Below, piece after piece: positions 44,051 through 53,103 of a stretch of DNA of 64,000 nucleotides (positions within the stretch are counted from its first letter, which is position 1; each line of letters starts with the position of its first letter). The notes beneath the pieces were generated by a model, which was not told the DNA's origin, did not search any database, and saw only the letters and a list, made by a program, of their open reading frames with translations. Location of the stretch: contig NZ_SJPP01000001.1 of the NCBI RefSeq assembly GCF_007860075.1, forward strand, positions 4,313,490 to 4,377,489. The letters run 5' to 3'. The position numbers and the translations under genes were made by a program. The stretch comes from Symmachiella macrocystis. GTDB taxonomy: Bacteria; Planctomycetota; Planctomycetia; Planctomycetales; Planctomycetaceae.

Positions 44051-44806
44051 GTGTTGAGTAGATTCCTGATTGCAGTCGTTGCACTTGGATTGATGGGCTC
44101 GAGCGCCCAAGCGGAATCGTTCATGTTTTCGCAAGGAACTCGGGCTGCGCAGGCGGATTTCGACGTCGTGGGCGGCAACCTCCAAGTGACATTAACCAAC
44201 ACCTCGTCATTCGACACGCTTGTGCCTGTGGATGTCCTGACTGCCTTGTACTTCGATATTCTGGGAAATCCTTCGCTCTCGGCGGATTCCGCACGTGTGG
44301 GCGCTGGCAGCAGCATCATTTACGACTCGGCTACCAGCGATGTCGGCGGAGAGTGGGCCTATCGTCAAGGCATCGGTAGCGGAGCATTACCGGACAACCA
44401 AGCGTATGGCATCAGTAGCACGGGACTGGGAGTCTTTGGCCCCCCGAACATCATTGGCGGCCCGAATCTATCTGGGCCAGTCAGCCCCGGTGGATTGCAA
44501 TACGGCATTGTCTCAGCAGGTGACAACCCCTCCACCGGTAATGGTGGGATTCGAAATACTGGCGGATTGATCAAGAATTCCGCAGTATTCACGCTCTCAT
44601 CGCTTCCGCCCGCCTTTTCCCTCGATCGTATTGGCAATGTCCGCTTTCAATACGGCACGAACTTGCTGGAACCGAGTTTTTTACCCGGGATTCCGCCGGA
44701 AAACTTGCCAGCCGTCCCTGAACCCAGCAGTTTCGTCTTATTCGGCATTGGTGCTGTAGGCCTCGGGGCCTTTGTGTGCCGCCGGAGAAGACAGCTGAAG
44801 CCCTAG
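44051..44806 (+). CDS. PEP-CTERM sorting-domain protein 1
   Basis: The 251-residue product starts with GTG at 44051 behind AAAGGAG, giving MLSRFLIAVVALGLMGSSAQAE as signal peptide. The mature region is beta-rich and Gly/Ser/Pro-rich with no enzyme motif. The C-terminus is a textbook PEP-CTERM tail: VPEPSSFVLFGIGAVGLGAF followed by VCRRRRQLKP. Exosortase cleaves at the PEP motif and exports the protein to the surface or extracellular matrix; no exosortase is encoded in this window. It is the first of three tandem PEP-CTERM genes and is closed by its own terminator. Confidence 0.9.
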   Translation: MLSRFLIAVVALGLMGSSAQAESFMFSQGTRAAQADFDVVGGNLQVTLTNTSSFDTLVPVDVLTALYFDILGNPSLSADSARVGAGSSIIYDSATSDVGGEWAYRQGIGSGALPDNQAYGISSTGLGVFGPPNIIGGPNLSGPVSPGGLQYGIVSAGDNPSTGNGGIRNTGGLIKNSAVFTLSSLPPAFSLDRIGNVRFQYGTNLLEPSFLPGIPPENLPAVPEPSSFVLFGIGAVGLGAFVCRRRRQLKP

Positions 44807-44848
44807 AACAGCTGATATAAGAGCCGTTGAATACAAACATGAACGCCT

Positions 44849-44883
44849 ATAACGCCCATGCAATCTGCTGGGCGTTATTTTTT
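44849..44883 (+). terminator. Terminator of PEP-CTERM gene 1
   Basis: A perfect 10-bp stem (ATAACGCCCA 44849-44858 with TGGGCGTTAT 44869-44878) and a 10-base loop, followed by a T-run to 44883. Confidence 0.85.
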
Positions 44884-44892
44884 GGGCTTCTC

Positions 44893-45130
44893 GAAAGGTC
44901 TCGTCTCATCAGGGTTTGCCCTAACTTCCTATTTTCACGAGATTTCTGCAATTTTATTCTGGTCATTGCTCAGCGATAGGATTATTCTAATTGTGCGGAA
45001 CAACCCAATCTTACAAGATTTGCAAGATTTACCTTCAGTTGAGGCATGGGCCACAACGCTGCTGTTTCCGTAAAATTTTCATTGGCACCATTTGATTGAG
45101 ATAATTAAACGGGCAGAGGAGTATTTATCG
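44893..45130 (+). promoter_or_regulatory. Conserved PEP-CTERM leader, copy A
   Basis: This leader aligns over its full length with the one at 45985-46224. Shared blocks are GGGTTTGCCCTAA (44912), TTCTGGTCATTGCT (44957), GGAAC (44997), ATTTGCAAGATTTACC (45019), GCATGGGCC (45044) and CATTGGCACCATTTG (45080). The distance from GGGTTTG to the start codon is 219 bp here and 220 bp in copy B. A promoter and perhaps an upstream activator site are likely inside; GAGGAG at 45115-45120 is the ribosome binding site. Confidence 0.7.
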
Positions 45131-45910
45131 ATGAGTTTTTTCACAAGGTTATTGGGCGTTTGCGGCGTGATCTGCTTGCTCTCATCACCTTCTTCAGTAT
45201 CTGCCAACTCGTTTTTGTTTTCTGGGTCAGACAACGGGGGGATGGCGACGGGAGTCATGGACATTGGAATTGGCACGACTACAGTCGCCAATGACACAGT
45301 TGTCGTGAAAATTCAAAACACATCCCCAACGACGCTTATCAATGGAACCGGCGTGAATGCGTCAGCCATCACAGGGTTTGGCTTCAACTTATTGGACCCC
45401 GAGCCGGGAGTTTTTTCGTGGACGCTGACAGCGTTTGAAAAAAATTCCAATGGAGTTTTGAATGGCACCTCGACAGTCATCGGCGGATCCTCGGGTGCCC
45501 CATCGACCAACCCATGGGCGTTAGATCTTGATGCAGGGACTGGAAACCTGAATTTCGACTATTACCCCAGCACGTCCCCCGGCTCAACATCCAAGGGCGG
45601 AATTTATAATCCAGATGCGACGAGTGGTTTCGGTGGTTCTCCGCACTATTTCTCAGAAGCCATACTGAGAATTCAATTCGATGTCCCGCCCTTGCCCGTC
45701 TTGGATTTAAACAGCTCGCCTTTTTTGCGGTACCAGGTCGTTGGAAATGGCGGTAGTTTGAAGCTTTTTGGCACTCCCAATGACGGCCCTGATCCCGGTC
45801 CTGGTGTGGTTCCCGAGCCCAGCAGTTTTGTTCTGTTTGGTCTCGGGGCAATTGGTCTCGGGGCTTTTGTTCGCCGTCGTAACCAGAAATTGAAGACTCG
45901 AATCAACTGA
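45131..45910 (+). CDS. PEP-CTERM sorting-domain protein 2
   Basis: The ATG at 45131 with GAGGAG upstream gives MSFFTRLLGVCGVICLLSSP as signal peptide; an in-frame start at 45092 is inside the leader. The 259-residue product has a beta-rich mature region (TVVVKIQNTSPTTLINGTGV, ITGFGFNLLDPEPGVFSWTL) of the kind seen in many PEP-CTERM proteins with an Ile/Val-Asn-Thr/Ser repeat flavour. It ends in VPEPSSFVLFGLGAIGLGAFVRRRNQ, the PEP-CTERM signal. It is thus an exosortase substrate secreted to the surface. No enzymatic motif is recognised. Confidence 0.9.
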   Translation: MSFFTRLLGVCGVICLLSSPSSVSANSFLFSGSDNGGMATGVMDIGIGTTTVANDTVVVKIQNTSPTTLINGTGVNASAITGFGFNLLDPEPGVFSWTLTAFEKNSNGVLNGTSTVIGGSSGAPSTNPWALDLDAGTGNLNFDYYPSTSPGSTSKGGIYNPDATSGFGGSPHYFSEAILRIQFDVPPLPVLDLNSSPFLRYQVVGNGGSLKLFGTPNDGPDPGPGVVPEPSSFVLFGLGAIGLGAFVRRRNQKLKTRIN

Positions 45911-45946
45911 TCCAAGAATCGGTTGGATAAATCACGAATTTCTAAG

Positions 45947-45975
45947 CCGCCCGGTAATTTGCCGAGGCGGTTTTT
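45947..45975 (+). terminator. Terminator of PEP-CTERM gene 2
   Basis: CCGCCCGG pairs with CCGAGGCGG (one bulged A) around TAATTTG, followed by TTTTT. Confidence 0.75.
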
Positions 45976-45984
45976 CGTGCGCAT

Positions 45985-46224
45985 TCGAGGTTCTCCACAC
46001 ACCCGGGTTTGCCCTAATTTTCCAACTTTATGAAAAAATTGCCCTTTTTTTCTGGTCATAGCTAAGCATTACGTTTATGCTGATTATCTGGAACGGGGCA
46101 GTTCTACAGGATGTGCGAGATATACCACCAATGGACGGATGGGCCGCTCATCTAGCAACACCAAGCAGTTTTTTATTGACACCATTTGTAAACGAAAAGT
46201 AGACGGGCCGGGGGAGAAACACGA
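45985..46224 (+). promoter_or_regulatory. Conserved PEP-CTERM leader, copy B
   Basis: Second copy of the leader at 44893-45130, with GGGTTTGCCCTAA (46005), TTCTGGTCATAGCT (46059), GGAAC (46091), ATGTGCGAGATATACC (46111), GGATGGGCC (46136) and TATTGACACCATTTG (46174). GGGGGAG at 46210-46216 is the ribosome binding site of the next gene. Confidence 0.7.
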
Positions 46225-47019
46225 ATGAACGCGTTCACAAGAGTACTGGCAGTCGGGGCTTTGGCATTAGTCGCCAGTTCATCCGTTGCTCAAGCGGAGT
46301 CCATGTTATTCATGGATAACTTTATCGGACACGGAATGGGGGAGTTGTACACCGGTCCGACGAGCGGAAACTCGATCGCCCCGTTCACAACCGAATCCAG
46401 TACAAATAACGGCCGAGTCACACTCTATGGTGGCGGGTTGTTGATGGATGTGAATACCAGTGGCAGCTACAACCTCAATGAAGCGAATCTCGTCTTAAAC
46501 TTGGAAGATTGGGAAGGTATTCGTGTGACGTTTAACCACCGATCCTATGATGACGAAGTTCACGGATTTGCAACAGACGAATCTCGAGTGGGTGGGAGTG
46601 GCGACCAAGATGCCGGGCAACTGAACCCGTTTGTCGATCACTCTAATGCGGACGGCGTGGCCGTGAGTGTTGATGGTGAGAACTTTGTGCCGATTTGGAC
46701 GCCGAGTGCCGGGGAAAGTAACTCTAATTGGTACAACGTTCAGCTCAATTCCGTAGACGCCGCGATCGCCCAAGCTTTAAACCTTGCTGGTGGCAACGGC
46801 TCGCTGTCAACCGTGACGTTTCGTCTGCAGCAATACGACAACTATACCAAACCCTCAGATGGTCGGGGCTGGGATTGGGTCACGATCTACGGCACCGAAA
46901 AGCCGTCCGGAGCGCCCGGGGTGGTTCCCGAACCTTCCAGCTTTGTCTTGCTGGGAATCGGAGCCATGGGGCTTGTTGGCTACAGCTGGCGTCGCCGGAA
47001 GACTCGCAAGGTTGCGTAG
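46225..47019 (+). CDS. PEP-CTERM sorting-domain protein 3
   Basis: The 264-residue product has a signal peptide (VLAVGALALVASSSVAQAES) and a beta-sandwich-like mature part (YNLNEANLVLNLEDWEGIRVTFNHRSYDDE, STVTFRLQQYDNYTKPSDGRGWDWVTI). This resembles carbohydrate-binding or LamG-type folds, though I cannot name the family. The C-terminus VPEPSSFVLLGIGAMGLVGY plus SWRRRKTRK is a PEP-CTERM signal. The start is fixed by GGGGGAG. The gene lies behind leader copy B and ends at a strong hairpin. Together with the two preceding genes it forms a small exosortase-substrate cluster. Confidence 0.9.
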   Translation: MNAFTRVLAVGALALVASSSVAQAESMLFMDNFIGHGMGELYTGPTSGNSIAPFTTESSTNNGRVTLYGGGLLMDVNTSGSYNLNEANLVLNLEDWEGIRVTFNHRSYDDEVHGFATDESRVGGSGDQDAGQLNPFVDHSNADGVAVSVDGENFVPIWTPSAGESNSNWYNVQLNSVDAAIAQALNLAGGNGSLSTVTFRLQQYDNYTKPSDGRGWDWVTIYGTEKPSGAPGVVPEPSSFVLLGIGAMGLVGYSWRRRKTRKVA

Positions 47020-47036
47020 CTCACACGACAAAAAAA

Positions 47037-47077
47037 TGAAAAAGGCCGCCCGTGCATTCGACCGGGTGGCCTTTTTT
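47037..47077. terminator. Bidirectional terminator between PEP-CTERM gene 3 and the metalloprotease gene
   Basis: AAAAAGGCCGCCCG pairs with CGGGTGGCCTTTTT (one G-T pair) around a 10-base loop. The A-run and T-run on both sides allow termination from either direction between convergent genes. Confidence 0.88.
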
Positions 47078-47147
47078 CGTCTTTGATGAATTGAGCGGTG
47101 CTATGCCTACGCGTCTCACCCGCGACCGGTTTCTTCCAGTACTCCCC

Positions 47148-50100
47148 TCAGTCCAGCATACCGTCGTAGAGAGCGAAAAACAGCTCGTTCGCCGCCAACT
47201 CATCTGCGATGGAATTTGAGAGGAAAGAGTCGCCGTGAGATCTCTGTGTAACGGGCCATGATTCGAACGTCGAAAATGACTGCTGATTCATCGGATGTGT
47301 TGGAGTGGAGACTGGGACGGGTTGTGTGGATTCCGCAGCGGTCGGATACGCATGGTTCTCTGCCAGTAGCAATTGCTTGTCGACTTCTGCGAGGATTGCA
47401 GTGAGTCCATTTGACGAGGAAACGTGAGGATCAGCGGCGACCAATTCGGGGCTCGCTACCGGCGCAGCGCTCTCGACAGGTTCCTGCGGGGCAGGGCCAT
47501 GTTCGTAAACGCGGATGTTGGAAAAAACGACTTCTGAGCGGGGCCTGTAAACATCTTCATCATTGACGAAGAACAGATACTTCACGTATCCCTGGTAGAA
47601 TTCCCCGATGGGAATGACGTAGTGCACTGTGCCATTGGTATTCGAGGAAGTGCGAAAATCTTGTCGTCCCCAGGTATCGCTACCGCGTAGTTGGAACGTG
47701 CGTGAAGAGCTATGGTACCAATCATTGTCAAATCCGATGCCGTGAATTTCTCCTTCACGCAGGATCCGCAGGTCGAATTCCAACACCGTTTCGCTGGTAA
47801 TCGTCATCGGCATGCTGATACGTTTCCAGACGTTCCCGTCCAGACGGACTGCGTTTCCGTCTTTTTCCACCGATGCATCGCCATTGGCGTCTTGATTCCC
47901 AGCGTACGAACGAATCGGACGTTGGTCGAAGTTGACCTCCACGACATCGACATCAACGCCGTGTGACACCGAGCCATATTGTGAGCCGCCGTTCGCCGCC
48001 GTTGCTGTGATCGTATGTTGCCGGCCGCTGTTCTGGTAGATGTGCGTCAGGTAAGTGGGATTGCCGGCGACATTCTGAACCGTACCGTCACCCCAATCGA
48101 CCGTCCAATTGGACACGGCCAATCCGTCGCGGGTGTCGAGTCGTAACACGTAATTTTCGCCGACCGAAGCTTCACTCTCGCCACTGAGCGAAGTGGCTGC
48201 CTCAACCGCTACCGTGACCTTACCCGTAGACTCATTATTGGGTATTCCGTCGGTCATTGTGTAGGTGAACGTCTCCGTGCCGTAAAATCCTGTGGCCGGG
48301 GTATAGACGAGATTTGTCCCGCCATTGGCAATGAAGATGGTCCCGCCCGCCGAGCCTTGGCTGACAGCGATAATTTCTAAGGGGTCTGAGACTCCCGTAG
48401 TTTTGCTGTCGTTGGCGAGGACGTCGAGAGTGACCGAACCATCCGCTTCATCGGCCGCAAACACGTCATCGTGAGCCGTCATCGACTCATAGACCTGCAC
48501 GTTAGCAAACGTACTGACCGAATTCGGATTCGAAACGTCCTCGTCATTGATGAAGAAGAGGTATCGAACCTCTCCGGTATAAAACTGGCCGATGGGAATA
48601 ACAATCCGCACCAATTCGGAGTCGTTGGTGTTGGGAACGCGAAAATCCTGCAATCCCCATGAGTCGGTCCCGGCGAGTTGAAATGCGCGGTGTTGGTCGT
48701 GGTGCAGGTCTGTGTCAAAACCAATTGCTGACAGTTCCGCCGCTCTGAGACTGCTGAATTCCAATTCCAGTACCGTGTCGACGGTGATCGTATAGTCGTA
48801 GTTAATGCGTTTCCAAACGTTACCTGTCAACTGCAGTGTTGAGCCGCCGTCGTAGACTGCTGCGTTTCCTGCTTTGTCTTGCCCTTGGCTATAACTATTG
48901 ACGCTGAAACTATTGAAATTCAATGGGGGGTTGGTCTCTTCGACGACCTGCACGATCAAGTTATTGGCTGCATAGGTCCCGTCCTCGTCCGTCGCCGTGG
49001 CTGAAATTGTAAATTGTCCGTCGCTGTTGGCATAGGAGTGAGTGGCCGTCGAGGGGTCGCCGTTGATCTGCTCGATCGTGCCGTCCCCCCAGTTGATCGT
49101 CCAATGCGAAATTGTGTCGTTCCCGGAATCTGTCGACAACAGTCCGAGTGTGTACGTGCTGCCGCCTTGCGTTGTGCCGCTTCCTGAAATCTCCAGCGTG
49201 GCCGCTGCGTTTTGTACGGTGACATTTTTAGAAGCGGCGGTATAGGTTCCGAAGGAATTCGTCGCAGCAGCTTGAATTGTCACGACTGTTGTGCCGTCGG
49301 TGTAAACGTGGGAGACGCTGTTCGGGTTTCCGGAAACAACCTGGACCGTGCCGTCGCCCCAATTGATGGTCCAGTGTGTGATGGATGCTGCTCCATCACC
49401 CGCGGCCGAGAGCCCCAGTTGGAAGGAGTTTCCCTCGACGACATACGTCGCTCCGGATGTCGCTAGATCCGGGACGGGATCGAACACGTTGACTACATGG
49501 TTGTCGGCCGCAAAGGTCTCATCTCCGTCGGTCGCAGTCGCTTGAATCGTGAATTCACCCGTACCATCGGCATAAGTGTGCGTGACGGAGTTAGGATTCC
49601 CAGCGACGACTTGAATTGTTCCGTCGCCCCAATTGATCGTCCAACTTTGAATCGGGGACCCGCCTTCGACAACTTCATCGAGTTGCAGAGTATAGGTCTG
49701 ATCTTCGGCGACAGAGGACTCACCGGAAATGGCAATCTCTGTAGCCACCTCAGCGCGCGAGGCGGATATCGTGTATTGTCCTACCGAGCCGTATTCCCCG
49801 GTGCTACGCACGACCAGCACGTAATTCCCACCATCGACAGTCGTCGAAATGGTCGCGCCAAAGTTATTGGACGGGTCGGCGGTCGCAATCAAGTCTCCCG
49901 CTTGCGTTCGCAATTCGAGAACACTGTCGAGGTTGGCCCCAACTTCGGCGACGTTCAATTGTAGTGTCAACTGCCCCGCGGCCGCCGTGAACGAGAAGGC
50001 GTCTTGATCGCTCATTTTCTCGAGGATACCCGACGCCGACGCATTGTTGCCGGTGAAGGAAAGCGTCGTTGCGGAGCCCAACCCGCCATGGTCGTCCGTG

Positions 50101-51071
50101 CGGTAGCCAAACCCGTTGGCGGCGCGGGCGATGACTTCCATGTCGTCTTGATAAGCGTTCGAGGAATATGTCGTGCCGTCGCTCCACGTGCTGCGCGTTT
50201 GGTAGTACGACGATCCCATGATCGGCGCCCAGCCGTTGCCGCCGGGATTGTATTCATGGGTTTTGGAGCCGTCGACGTACCTGCTTTGATGCCTGAGACC
50301 AAAACCATGCCCGGCTTCGTGGGAGGCTGCTTCGCCGATGTACCGGGCGTTTTTGGCAAGGTGGTCCGGAAAGACATATACGGTATTCACGACCGAATCG
50401 GTAAAGGAGTTGATGTAACCCAATCCGCCAACGGTGCCGCCATACCAACTGCTGTTACCACCGATTACGACACGCATCGCTTCTCCGTTTGCGAAGCTGC
50501 CAGGTTCGATGGTCGTCACATCAATGTTAAACGGTGCGAAGTCTTCAGAGACTCTCTGCCAGATTTCGGTAATCGCATCGATTTCAGCCGTGCTAAAACT
50601 GCTGTAATCGCCATCGATGCTGAATGCCGGCGAAGTGATGTTGCTGTAAGCGCCCCACTGGGATTCAAAATGCCCGTCAAAATCCAAGTACAATTTCACC
50701 GACGCCGTGGGGTTGCTGGAGAGCAACGGCAAACTGGCCAAGGGATATTGTTCACCATCCCCTGATTCGTCGGGGGTTGTGGTCGTTTCGATGGGGTCGA
50801 GTCCATGCAGATGGCCACCGACGCAACAACCACAGCCGCATCCGTGGGAATGGTTTGTTTCGTCATCATCGGTGTGCATGCCGCCATTCAAATCGAGGCT
50901 GCTGGACATGACGAGACGGGGTTCTAAAGTTTGAAACCCCAGTTGAAGCTTGTTAAGCGTGGGGAGGCGGCGCGAAGTTTTGGGAATGGAGTGACCCACA
51001 AGCCGCGCGAGAAGTGAAGAGGCTTCGGTGGCAAGGTTTGTGTTCGACTTCGAACGATCTCGAAACAGCAT
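47148..51071 (-). CDS. Giant secreted metzincin-like protease with PKD repeats and a duplicated module
   Basis: The 1307-residue protein has a planctomycete LEPR-type N-terminus (LQLGFQTLEPRLVMSSSLD, about 46-64) and an acidic His-rich patch. A zinc-protease domain follows, with the full metzincin motif HEAGHGFGLRH (about 250). Next is a PPC-like domain (about 345-430), three PKD repeats with INWGDGTIQVV-type cores (about 445-715), module A (about 720-865), a cadherin/Ig-like Asp-Val-Leu-Ala-Asn-Asp repeat (about 865-960), a fourth PKD repeat, then module B (about 1050-1195). Modules A and B are a clear internal duplication (GNVWKRI, IGFDxDxxH, FQLxGxDxWGxQDFR, YLFFxNDEDVxxPxS). The last 110 residues are low-complexity. 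It is probably surface-bound; substrates are unknown. Confidence 0.85.
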   Translation of the reverse strand: MLFRDRSKSNTNLATEASSLLARLVGHSIPKTSRRLPTLNKLQLGFQTLEPRLVMSSSLDLNGGMHTDDDETNHSHGCGCGCCVGGHLHGLDPIETTTTPDESGDGEQYPLASLPLLSSNPTASVKLYLDFDGHFESQWGAYSNITSPAFSIDGDYSSFSTAEIDAITEIWQRVSEDFAPFNIDVTTIEPGSFANGEAMRVVIGGNSSWYGGTVGGLGYINSFTDSVVNTVYVFPDHLAKNARYIGEAASHEAGHGFGLRHQSRYVDGSKTHEYNPGGNGWAPIMGSSYYQTRSTWSDGTTYSSNAYQDDMEVIARAANGFGYRTDDHGGLGSATTLSFTGNNASASGILEKMSDQDAFSFTAAAGQLTLQLNVAEVGANLDSVLELRTQAGDLIATADPSNNFGATISTTVDGGNYVLVVRSTGEYGSVGQYTISASRAEVATEIAISGESSVAEDQTYTLQLDEVVEGGSPIQSWTINWGDGTIQVVAGNPNSVTHTYADGTGEFTIQATATDGDETFAADNHVVNVFDPVPDLATSGATYVVEGNSFQLGLSAAGDGAASITHWTINWGDGTVQVVSGNPNSVSHVYTDGTTVVTIQAAATNSFGTYTAASKNVTVQNAAATLEISGSGTTQGGSTYTLGLLSTDSGNDTISHWTINWGDGTIEQINGDPSTATHSYANSDGQFTISATATDEDGTYAANNLIVQVVEETNPPLNFNSFSVNSYSQGQDKAGNAAVYDGGSTLQLTGNVWKRINYDYTITVDTVLELEFSSLRAAELSAIGFDTDLHHDQHRAFQLAGTDSWGLQDFRVPNTNDSELVRIVIPIGQFYTGEVRYLFFINDEDVSNPNSVSTFANVQVYESMTAHDDVFAADEADGSVTLDVLANDSKTTGVSDPLEIIAVSQGSAGGTIFIANGGTNLVYTPATGFYGTETFTYTMTDGIPNNESTGKVTVAVEAATSLSGESEASVGENYVLRLDTRDGLAVSNWTVDWGDGTVQNVAGNPTYLTHIYQNSGRQHTITATAANGGSQYGSVSHGVDVDVVEVNFDQRPIRSYAGNQDANGDASVEKDGNAVRLDGNVWKRISMPMTITSETVLEFDLRILREGEIHGIGFDNDWYHSSSRTFQLRGSDTWGRQDFRTSSNTNGTVHYVIPIGEFYQGYVKYLFFVNDEDVYRPRSEVVFSNIRVYEHGPAPQEPVESAAPVASPELVAADPHVSSSNGLTAILAEVDKQLLLAENHAYPTAAESTQPVPVSTPTHPMNQQSFSTFESWPVTQRSHGDSFLSNSIADELAANELFFALYDGMLD

Positions 51072-51671
51072 GGCTGCAATCCCAGAAACGTAAAACGCTA
51101 TTCAGAAATGAATTGACCTCTTCGGTAGCCTGGCAATCTCTCGAACGAGACCCATGGCTTTGCGTCCCCGTCTCGCGACGAGTTTGCCTTTGTCGAAGGC
51201 CCTGGAGGAGTGCAGCAGCCCGCGGCAAATCTGTGGTTTCAACGGTCAGCAATTCTCGTAGCCACCGCCAGAAGGTCGACGTTTTATGTTCGACCAACTC
51301 TGCGTCAAATGGCATTCGAGAAAGCTAACCGCCATTGAAAACTTGTGTCACAAATCGCAGCGTGTCAAAGAGAAGCTGCCGGCGCCGGCTACTTTTGCCA
51401 TAAGACTTGTCTTGCGTGCAAAGTACCCCAAGCAGCGCTGTTGCGACGCAACACGGCATGCAAGACAACGATGTGCATTGGCAACGTGGTGCAGTGTTTC
51501 TCGAACAGTGATGATGCGTGAGGGCAACATGACAAGCCATGTTGCAAATTGCGGACATGACTCCCGTAGGCGTGGCAATCGATACCATCGACCGCAGCAA
51601 AGCATCGATGACACGGCGGTCGTGATGACCATCAGTCACCGCTGGGCGGGATTTTCATGATTGACGGGCCG
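51072..51671. other. Intergenic region without recognised genes
   Basis: No coding frame is convincing. A perfect 8-bp inverted repeat (GCAACATG 51524-51531, CATGTTGC 51538-51545) with a 6-base loop may be an operator or mRNA hairpin. The segment 51072-51315 has weak coding character on the minus strand but overlaps the start of the protease gene. Confidence 0.45.
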
Positions 51672-53021
51672 TCAGCGGACGATGCGGCGAAAGACATCCT
51701 GCGTCAGATCGGCTTCGAGGAGTCCATCGAGTTGGCCCGCATCCAGCCCCTGCTTGAGGAGCGAAAACGTTTCGCGGGCGGCCGCCGTAGTTTGGTCGAG
51801 TTCCGGATCCCCTTGGGCGGCATTGAGATAAAAAGAAGGGAAACCGTAGCAGCCCCGTTTGGCCATTTCCTGCACATAGAGCGTGGAGAGTTGTCGAGAA
51901 ATGGTGGGATCATCGACTTCGAACTGCAGGTAGGGATGGACCGAAATTCCGCCGCAACGGACCGACAAACCGGTCTCGTCAGCGACCTCGTTCATCCGCG
52001 AGATAATCGAGCGGCCGAGATCCTGGAGGTACTCAGGGACGCCCCGGCGGCGGATCTCTCGCAAGGTAGTCAGAGCAGCACGAATTCCGATCAGGTCGCT
52101 CCAATAGGTGCTGGAAATGAACATTTGCGCTGCCGGTTCCATTACAGCGCGGCTGCCAACGACGGCTCCCATCGGGTAGCCGTTGGATATCGATTTGGCA
52201 AAAACGGCCATGTCGGGTTCGATGCCCAGATAGGGTTGCACACCGCCGACGCTTAAACGAAAGCCGGTAGAGACTTCATCGAAGATCAACACTGTACCGT
52301 GCTGCTCAGTGAGCGAACGGACCTGTTGCAAATAACCGGCCAGTGGTTCCTCGCTGCGAAGTGGTTCCATGATGACCGCAGCAACCTCCCCCGCGTGTTT
52401 CTCCAGGAGCGATTGCAACGACTCGGCATTGCCATATTCAAAGGGGATGGCGGTTCCGGCCAATGATTGCGGGACGCCAATCGGCTCGATGCCGGGGAAC
52501 AGATGCGCATCCAATGTGGCATCGGCCGAAAGATTTGCCGCCAGATACCAATCGTGCCAGCCGTGATATCCACAAAACACAATCTTTTCCCGCCCGGTTG
52601 CTCCCCGCGCAATGCGAACAGCTATGGCGCACGCATCGCCTCCGCCTTTGGCATAACGGACCATCTCGGCACAGGGAATCGTGGCGACTAATTCTTCGGC
52701 CAGTTCGATTTCCAGCTCATGGTTAATCGAGTAGTTCAGACCGGATTCGATTTGTTTGCAGACGGCCGCATCGACGACCGGATCACAATAGCCGAGGATG
52801 ATGGCGCCGATCCCGCTGACCCAATCGATGTACTCATGTCCGTCGACATCCCAAAACCTAGCCCCTTTGGCGCGAGTCGCATAGGCGGGTGAAACGCCCA
52901 TGGCGGCTCGTGATGGCCGTCGGCTAACCAACTGTGTGGCACCGGGGATCAATTCTTCGGCGCGGGCGTAAAGCTCCATGGAACGAGGGACACGGCAAAC
53001 CGTTTTGTCGATGGCGGACAT
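51672..53021 (-). CDS. Class-III PLP aminotransferase (glutamate-1-semialdehyde mutase-like)
   Basis: The 449-residue protein has the fold-type I set of class-III aminotransferases: FWDVDGHEYIDWVSGIGAIILGY (about 56), RYAKGGGDACAIAVRIAR (about 125), YHGWHDWYLA (about 153), IFDEVSTGFRLSVGG (PLP-contacting Asp, about 252) and the PLP Lys in VFAKSISNGYPMGAVVGSR (about 279). Similar proteins are annotated as glutamate-1-semialdehyde 2,1-aminomutases. Hallmarks of true HemL are only partly met, and no tetrapyrrole genes are nearby, so a sugar or amino-acid aminotransferase is as likely. It is cytoplasmic and followed by no close partner. Confidence 0.82.
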   Translation of the reverse strand: MSAIDKTVCRVPRSMELYARAEELIPGATQLVSRRPSRAAMGVSPAYATRAKGARFWDVDGHEYIDWVSGIGAIILGYCDPVVDAAVCKQIESGLNYSINHELEIELAEELVATIPCAEMVRYAKGGGDACAIAVRIARGATGREKIVFCGYHGWHDWYLAANLSADATLDAHLFPGIEPIGVPQSLAGTAIPFEYGNAESLQSLLEKHAGEVAAVIMEPLRSEEPLAGYLQQVRSLTEQHGTVLIFDEVSTGFRLSVGGVQPYLGIEPDMAVFAKSISNGYPMGAVVGSRAVMEPAAQMFISSTYWSDLIGIRAALTTLREIRRRGVPEYLQDLGRSIISRMNEVADETGLSVRCGGISVHPYLQFEVDDPTISRQLSTLYVQEMAKRGCYGFPSFYLNAAQGDPELDQTTAAARETFSLLKQGLDAGQLDGLLEADLTQDVFRRIVR

Positions 53022-53103
53022 CGAGATTCCTTAATTTTATACCCGTGTTTGAGCGACAAGCAGGCAGGGCAAGTGCTTCTGGATGTGATGTCCGCCCCCG
53101 CCT

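Noticed and set aside
45080-45100. Possible sigma-54 -24/-12 site (TTGGCACC...TTGATTG) before PEP-CTERM gene 2
   Set aside because: The second copy reads TTGACACC and the GC element at -12 is missing in both, so the match to TGGCAC-N5-TTGCW is too weak.
50953-51315. Minus-strand frame of 120 codons starting MPFDAELVEHKT
   Set aside because: It overlaps the start of the protease gene in another frame, its second half is compositionally odd and no family or ribosome binding site supports it.
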